A stretch of DNA of 43,960 bases. It comes from a virus. The notes beneath the pieces were generated by a model. That model was not told where the DNA came from and ran no database searches. It worked only from the letters and a program-made list of their open reading frames with translations. The translations under genes and the position numbers were made by a program. How positions within the stretch are numbered: the stretch's first letter is position 1; every line of letters begins with the position of its first letter. The DNA lies in the IMG/VR virus record IMGVR_UViG_3300028794_000183, positions 1 through 43,960 of that record. The stretch is one strand, 5' to 3'. Shown here in pieces: positions 39,597-43,960 of this stretch.

Positions 39597-41326
39597 GCAC
39601 CGACACTCTCGCGCCCGACGCGAACGAAACCATCGTCCAGCTGGTGCTGACCGACCTGCTGGACAGCCCGTCGCAGCCGCGCGATTCACTGCCCAACATT
39701 GCGGAGCTGGCGGCCAACATCCGCGCCGAACGGCGCATCCACCAGCCGCTGATCGTACGGCCGCTGCCTGACGGGACCAAGCAAATCGTGTTCGGCCACC
39801 GGCGCAAGTACGCCGGCATGGAGGCCGGCTTGGTGACGGGGCCCTGCGTGGTGCGCGACATGACAGACGCCGAGGTGCGCAGCGCGCAGATGACGGAAAA
39901 CATCCAGCGCGAGGCGATGAAGGCGCTGGAAGAAGCGCGGGGTTTCCGCGCGCAGATCGACAACGACGGCCTGTCCCCCGACGAACTGGCCGCCGCCATC
40001 GGCAAGAGCCGCAGCTGGGTGTATGAGCGGCTCAGCCTGCTGGACCTGGTGCCACTGGTGCGCCAGCAGCTGGAGGCGGGCAAGATCGACGCATCCGTGG
40101 CCGCACTGATCGCCCGGCACCGCACGCCGAAGTTCCAGGAAAAGGCGCTGGGCTACATCAAGGGCAAGGCCTGGGACCTGGAAGACGGCGGCAAGCGCAG
40201 CTATCGCCAGATACGCGAGCTGCTGAACGAGCGCTTCATGCTCACCCTGAGCGCGGCGATTTTCGACCCCGAAGACGAGATGCTGCTGCCGGCCGCCGGC
40301 CACTGCCTGCGCTGCCCCAAACTGAGCGCCAACGCGCCCAACTTCGCCGACGCGGCCGACCCGCGCGAAGAACGCGACAGCCCGGCCGCACGGCAAGAAG
40401 ACAGAACGCTCGAAGACGGGGACCAGCACACCTACTGGCAGCGGCAGCACAGCCGCCTGAAGCACGGCGGCGAGCGCGTGTGCACAGACCCCGACTGCTT
40501 TGCGGAGAAAAAGAAGGCCCACCTGCAGCGCGAAGCGGCCAAGCTGCGCGCCGACGGCACCACGGTGGTGGACGGCGGCAAGGCCCGCGCGGCGGTGGAC
40601 GCGCAGGGCCAGGTGAAAGGCGCCTACATCGCCGTGGCCGACGTGAAGGCCGAGCTGAAAGCCACGCTGGACAAGAAGGCCGCCAAGCCGGCCGTGGTGA
40701 TCATTCAAGACCCGCGCGGCGGCAAGCTCATCAAGGTCTACAGCCGCGCAGACCTGCAGACCGCCGGCGTCAAGGTCAAGGATGCGGCAGCCAGCCATCA
40801 GGCCAAGCAGGCGGCCGAACGCGCCAAGCGCGAGCAAGAGCGCGAAGCGCACATGACGCAGGCCCGGGCCGAATGCGCGCGCCGCGTGGACCTGCTCACG
40901 CGCGTGCGCGCCGCGGCGGCTGGCCGCCAGCGCAGCACCTTTGAGCTGCGCATGGCCGCCAGCCAGGCGCTGCACGCCGTGAGCTGGTGGAGCAGCGCAG
41001 TGCTGTGCGAACTGCACGGCGTGGCCGCCAAAGACCAGCTGGCCAAGCGGCTGGACACCATGCGCCCGGACCAGCTGGCGCTGCTTCTGCTTGACTGCCT
41101 GATCGTCGACAACTGCAACGAGCACGAGCTACAGAACAAACCCGGGCCGCTGCTGGCGCTGGCCGGGCACTACGGCATCAAGCCCGCGCCGAAGCCTGAG
41201 CCCGCGGCGCCGGCGAAGAAGGCCAAGCGCAAGCCGCTGCAGACCACGGACGCCGACGCGCCGGACGACGCAGGGCTGGCCGAGGCCGACGAAGCGCAAG
41301 CGGCTGAAGCGGAGCCGCAGGCATGA
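39593..41326 (+). CDS. ParB/RepB/Spo0J-family nuclease-like protein
   Basis: A 577-residue protein. The ParB N-terminal domain is clear: IHQPLIVRPLPDG, GHRRKYAG at 68-75 and the TENIQRE box at 101-107, followed by a helix-turn-helix (LSPDELAAAIGKSRSWVYER, 127-146). A long basic, coiled-coil extension with a Cys-containing segment (CLRCPKLSANA, CTDPDCFAEKK) follows. There is no ParA partner, so a role in partition is doubtful; phage ParB-like proteins often act in DNA binding or transcription. The start is a TTG that overlaps the upstream stop (TTGA); no in-frame ATG gives the family start. Confidence 0.85.
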   Translation: MSTDTLAPDANETIVQLVLTDLLDSPSQPRDSLPNIAELAANIRAERRIHQPLIVRPLPDGTKQIVFGHRRKYAGMEAGLVTGPCVVRDMTDAEVRSAQMTENIQREAMKALEEARGFRAQIDNDGLSPDELAAAIGKSRSWVYERLSLLDLVPLVRQQLEAGKIDASVAALIARHRTPKFQEKALGYIKGKAWDLEDGGKRSYRQIRELLNERFMLTLSAAIFDPEDEMLLPAAGHCLRCPKLSANAPNFADAADPREERDSPAARQEDRTLEDGDQHTYWQRQHSRLKHGGERVCTDPDCFAEKKKAHLQREAAKLRADGTTVVDGGKARAAVDAQGQVKGAYIAVADVKAELKATLDKKAAKPAVVIIQDPRGGKLIKVYSRADLQTAGVKVKDAAASHQAKQAAERAKREQEREAHMTQARAECARRVDLLTRVRAAAAGRQRSTFELRMAASQALHAVSWWSSAVLCELHGVAAKDQLAKRLDTMRPDQLALLLLDCLIVDNCNEHELQNKPGPLLALAGHYGIKPAPKPEPAAPAKKAKRKPLQTTDADAPDDAGLAEADEAQAAEAEPQA

Positions 41327-41670
41327 GCACGGCACCGAATGCACCGGTCATGACCGCCGCCAGCCGCGCCGTGCGCGACGTGCTGGCCGAGCGCGTGCGC
41401 CAGGTGGCCAAAGGCCACACCGCCGCGCATGACGACACTCACACCGGCGGCGAGCTGGCCGACGCGGCCGCCTGCATGGCGCTGCTGGCCAATGACTGGC
41501 ACGGCGAGGCCCGCTTCTTCTGGCCGTTCGTCGAAAGGCCGGCCGAGAAGTCCCCGCGCGACTGCCTGGTAGCGGCCACGGCCATGTTGCTGGCCGACAT
41601 CGAGCGGCGCGACCGCGCAGAGGCCAGCCGCGGGCCGGCGCCGGCGGCCAATGGGGCTGCCCATGGATGA
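41323..41670 (+). CDS. Phage protein resembling nucleotide-metabolism-like helical domain
   Basis: A 115-residue protein with VRDVLAERVRQVAKGHTAAH and DTHTGGELADAAACMALLAN, a pattern seen in many phage early proteins that carry a helical MazG-like fold. No catalytic motif can be proven here. ATGA overlap with the ParB-like gene. Confidence 0.55.
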   Translation: MSTAPNAPVMTAASRAVRDVLAERVRQVAKGHTAAHDDTHTGGELADAAACMALLANDWHGEARFFWPFVERPAEKSPRDCLVAATAMLLADIERRDRAEASRGPAPAANGAAHG

Positions 41671-42376
41671 GCTGCCGCAAGACCTGCCGGAAGAGCTGGC
41701 GAAGGTCGTCGCCCAGCTCGGCGACGCCGCTGCCTGGCTGCGCGCCGAGGGCCGGGACGAAGACCACGCCGCGAACATGGCGCGCGCGGCCGAACTGCTG
41801 GTCCAGACATTCAGACATGCGCTCAAGGCCGAACGCCGGGCCATCGAGTTCGGCCACAACGTCAGCAGCCTGTGCATCGCCATGCAGGCCGCCTGCATCG
41901 ACGGGCGGGCCCGCGAAGCCGCGAACGGCATGCGCTGGATCGAGAACACGCTGGACGGCCCCGGGCTGCTGCCCAACACGGAAGAGGCCCAGCTGCTGGG
42001 CGGCGCGCAAGCCTGGTTCGATGCCAAGACGGCCGAGAACGAACGCCACCGCGCGGCCTGTGAGACGCGGCTGCAGCACGCGCTGCACATCGAGCCGCAG
42101 GCACCCATCGGCCCCATGGCGCCGGTGCGCCACGCGTCGACGAATGCCGAGCTGCAACCGCCACCGGGAGCCCTACCCTCTGAATGCCAGCCGCTGCCGA
42201 TCACGCGCGTGGTGTATCGGCCGGTGGGGCTGCACGCCGTGGTGTCCTACTGGAAGCCGACGCCGCTGCAGGTGCGCCTGCTGCTGCAGGGCAAGCCGGT
42301 GTTCCTGTCCGTGTGGGGCACGACGCATCCGCCGGTGTCGGTGGGCGTGGACGGCGACGGGTGCCTTTCGTCATGA
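41663..42376 (+). CDS. Unknown phage protein
   Basis: A 237-residue protein: helical first half (LAKVVAQLGDAAAWLRAEGR, ELLVQTFRHALKAERRAIEF), beta-containing end (VVYRPVGLHAVVSYWKPTPL). The ATG at 41663 overlaps the upstream stop by 8 bp (ATGGATGA). No family recognised. Confidence 0.58.
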   Translation: MDELPQDLPEELAKVVAQLGDAAAWLRAEGRDEDHAANMARAAELLVQTFRHALKAERRAIEFGHNVSSLCIAMQAACIDGRAREAANGMRWIENTLDGPGLLPNTEEAQLLGGAQAWFDAKTAENERHRAACETRLQHALHIEPQAPIGPMAPVRHASTNAELQPPPGALPSECQPLPITRVVYRPVGLHAVVSYWKPTPLQVRLLLQGKPVFLSVWGTTHPPVSVGVDGDGCLSS

Positions 42377-42822
42377 GGGCGCTCAGCATTCGCCAGCCCT
42401 GGGCCTGGCTCATCATCCGCCCCGACCTGAACCCGGCCGAGCGGGCGGCCGCACTTGCGGCCGGCCTGCTGAAGCCGATTGAAAACCGAGACTGGCCCAC
42501 CGGCTACCGCGGGCCACTGCTGGTGCACGCCGGCAAGTCGATGCTGCACAAGGACCACGCGGCAGCGATCGCCGGGCTGCGGGACACATTCGGCGAACTG
42601 GCCCCGCCGGTGCCGCCCATGGATGCGCTGGACCGCGGCGGCATCGTCGGCCGCGTCGACCTGGTGGACTGCGTTCGCACGAGCGCGTCACCCTGGTTCA
42701 TCGGCGAATTCGGTTTCGTGCTGGCCAACGCGGCGCCGTTGCCATTCAGCCCGTGCGCGGGCAAGCTTGGTTTTTTCCATGTGCCGGAGTGGGCATTGCG
42801 CAGCCCGGCTGCCGGGCAATGA
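42373..42822 (+). CDS. ASCH domain protein
   Basis: A 149-residue protein opening with the ASCH signature SIRQPWAWLI, then KPIENRDWPTGYRGPLLVHA with the conserved Arg/Asp/His residues, and IVGRVDLVDC. It is a YTH/PUA-type fold thought to bind RNA or modified bases. ATGA overlaps on both sides. It is distinct from the ASCH-like protein in cassette B. Confidence 0.82.
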   Translation: MRALSIRQPWAWLIIRPDLNPAERAAALAAGLLKPIENRDWPTGYRGPLLVHAGKSMLHKDHAAAIAGLRDTFGELAPPVPPMDALDRGGIVGRVDLVDCVRTSASPWFIGEFGFVLANAAPLPFSPCAGKLGFFHVPEWALRSPAAGQ

Positions 42823-43223
42823 TGATCGCCGAGGCCCAACCACCGCACCTGCTGGCCGCCGCCCAGGTGGCGCCAATGCTGGGCCTCAGCAAGCGGGCGG
42901 TGTACGACCTGGCCGACTCCGGCCGTCTGATCTGCTACCGCCTGGGCGTCGGCCGTGGCGCGGTACGATTCGCGCCGGCCGACGTGGAGGCGTATCGGGA
43001 ATCATGTCGATCTACAGGGACAAGGCCAGCGGCCGATGGATGTTCGAGTTCGACAAACGCATTGCTGGCGCTCGCCCGCGCCGACGCAAGCTGCTCCCGG
43101 CCGGCTGGACCCGAGCACAAGCCGACGCATTCGACCGCCAGGAAAGCGCGGCCCTGTACGCGGTTGCGTCCGGCATCGCCAAACCTCGGCACTACATTGG
43201 TCAAGCTGTCCAGCGTTACCTGA
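42819..43223 (+). CDS. Excisionase / AlpA-type helix-turn-helix protein
   Basis: The first 62 residues form a MerR/AlpA-like HTH: LLAAAQVAPMLGLSKRAVYD, LADSGRLICYRLGVGRGAVR, then FAPADVEAYRESCRS, typical of excisionases of this group. The frame stays open to 43223 and would overlap the integrase by 220 bp; the extension is Ser/Arg/Pro-rich and looks like shadow coding, so the functional protein may be only the HTH part. It starts in an ATGA overlap with the ASCH gene. Confidence 0.7.
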   Translation: MMIAEAQPPHLLAAAQVAPMLGLSKRAVYDLADSGRLICYRLGVGRGAVRFAPADVEAYRESCRSTGTRPAADGCSSSTNALLALARADASCSRPAGPEHKPTHSTARKARPCTRLRPASPNLGTTLVKLSSVT

Positions 43224-43960
43224 CGGAACGCGTCCCCCAACTCAAGGCCGGCGCGAACGCGGCACGCGAGATCGAGGCCATGCGTGACTGGTGGGATGGC
43301 AGGCCGCTGGATGATCTGGCCACCGTCTGCGCGGAGTACTCCGCCGACCAGCAAGGCGCGCTGCAGCCGGCCACCATCAAAAACCGGATCGCCTACCTGC
43401 GAGCGGCCTGCCGCTGGGCCTGGAAGCGCCATTCCATGGGCGACTCAGACCCCGGGGCCAGGGTGGTATCGCCTGAGGTCAAAAACGCGCGCCAAACGAC
43501 CGTATCGCGTGCCGAAGTTTTAGCGCTGGCCAGGGCGTGCCGGCACCGCGGCGTGCGAGCACTGATTAGGGTGCTGTACTACTCCGGGATGCGCGTCGCC
43601 GAGGCGCAGCGCGCGCTGCGCGTGGACGGCCGCTTCGTGCTGTCCGACACCAAAAATGGGGAAGCGCGGGTGATCCCGATCCATCCGCGCGCCCTGGCTG
43701 CATCACGGGAGCCGATGCCCAAGCGCAGCGAGATTGACTACTACTGGCCGCTGGCCCGCGCAGTCTGCGGGCTGCAGCATGTGCGACTGCATGACCTCCG
43801 ACACACCGCCGCGACGGAGATGATCAACGCAGGCGAAGACCTGGCCACCGTCGGCAAGGTGCTGGGCCACAAAAGCCCGGCCAGCACCATGCGCTACAGC
43901 CACCACAGCACCCAAAAACAGGCGCTGGCCGTGGGGAAAATCGGGCGGAAGTCGGCCTAG
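43004..43960 (+). CDS. int: Tyrosine integrase of the prophage
   Basis: A 318-residue tyrosine recombinase with the full catalytic set: R197 (SGMRVAE), K217 (DTKNGE), H263 and R266 (LHDLRHT), H289 (LGHKS) and Y298 (TMRYSH). It catalyses integration and, with the adjacent HTH protein, excision. The ATG opening MSIYRDKASGRW is chosen. The stop codon is the last codon of the window, so the attachment site next to it, predicted to be an intact tRNA-Cys, is just outside. It is not closely similar to the integrase at 2113-3432. Confidence 0.93.
   Translation: MSIYRDKASGRWMFEFDKRIAGARPRRRKLLPAGWTRAQADAFDRQESAALYAVASGIAKPRHYIGQAVQRYLTERVPQLKAGANAAREIEAMRDWWDGRPLDDLATVCAEYSADQQGALQPATIKNRIAYLRAACRWAWKRHSMGDSDPGARVVSPEVKNARQTTVSRAEVLALARACRHRGVRALIRVLYYSGMRVAEAQRALRVDGRFVLSDTKNGEARVIPIHPRALAASREPMPKRSEIDYYWPLARAVCGLQHVRLHDLRHTAATEMINAGEDLATVGKVLGHKSPASTMRYSHHSTQKQALAVGKIGRKSA

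Overview
The window is high-GC DNA, most likely from a betaproteobacterium of the Burkholderiales (inferred from gene style and neighbourhood, not proven). It holds almost all of one integrated tailed phage of HK97/siphovirus type, next to the end of a second integrated element.

Left flank (1-4322): a branched-chain-amino-acid-type periplasmic binding protein and a small membrane protein lie beside a tyrosine integrase (2113-3432). Just upstream of that integrase is the 5' half of a tRNA-Leu(UAA), cut in the anticodon loop. A chromosomal DUF4337-like membrane protein follows, then the 3' half of a tRNA-Cys (4323-4367), read as the left attachment site of the prophage. tRNA-Cys followed by tRNA-Leu(UAA) is the order of the glyW-cysT-leuZ cluster of E. 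coli, so two elements appear to have entered two neighbouring tRNA genes.

Late genes (4658-27307, minus strand): in transcription order these are HNH endonuclease, small and large terminase, portal, prohead protease, major capsid protein, an accessory head protein, an 864-residue spike-like protein, connector and head-tail joining proteins, tail tube protein, a G/G-T chaperone pair made by a -1 ribosomal frameshift, tape measure, tail tip proteins, a tail chaperone, an alpha/beta hydrolase, and a lysis group (membrane/coiled-coil protein, M15 peptidase, holin).

Early genes (27425-36433, minus strand): an antiterminator-like protein, DnaB helicase and small replication-side genes. Between the replication genes and a Cro/CII-like regulator sits a 5.2 kb array of ten gene cassettes bounded by eleven integron-type attC sites, nine of them clear and the two outermost degenerate. 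Cargo includes a DNA methyltransferase, an HNH endonuclease, an ASCH-like protein, zinc-ribbon proteins and ribbon-helix-helix-like proteins. No integron integrase is visible. All attC sites face the plus strand while every cassette ORF faces the minus strand, so the cassettes are read by the phage early transcript, opposite to normal integron polarity. The attC spacers supply start codons, ribosome binding sites and stop codons for the flanking genes. This is the outstanding feature of the window.

Right arm (36577-43960, mostly plus strand): an XRE repressor with tandem operator-like repeats faces a tightly overlapping operon of small genes, a ParB-like protein without ParA, an ASCH protein, an AlpA-type excisionase and a canonical tyrosine integrase ending at the window edge. 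The reconstituted tRNA-Cys should lie just beyond.
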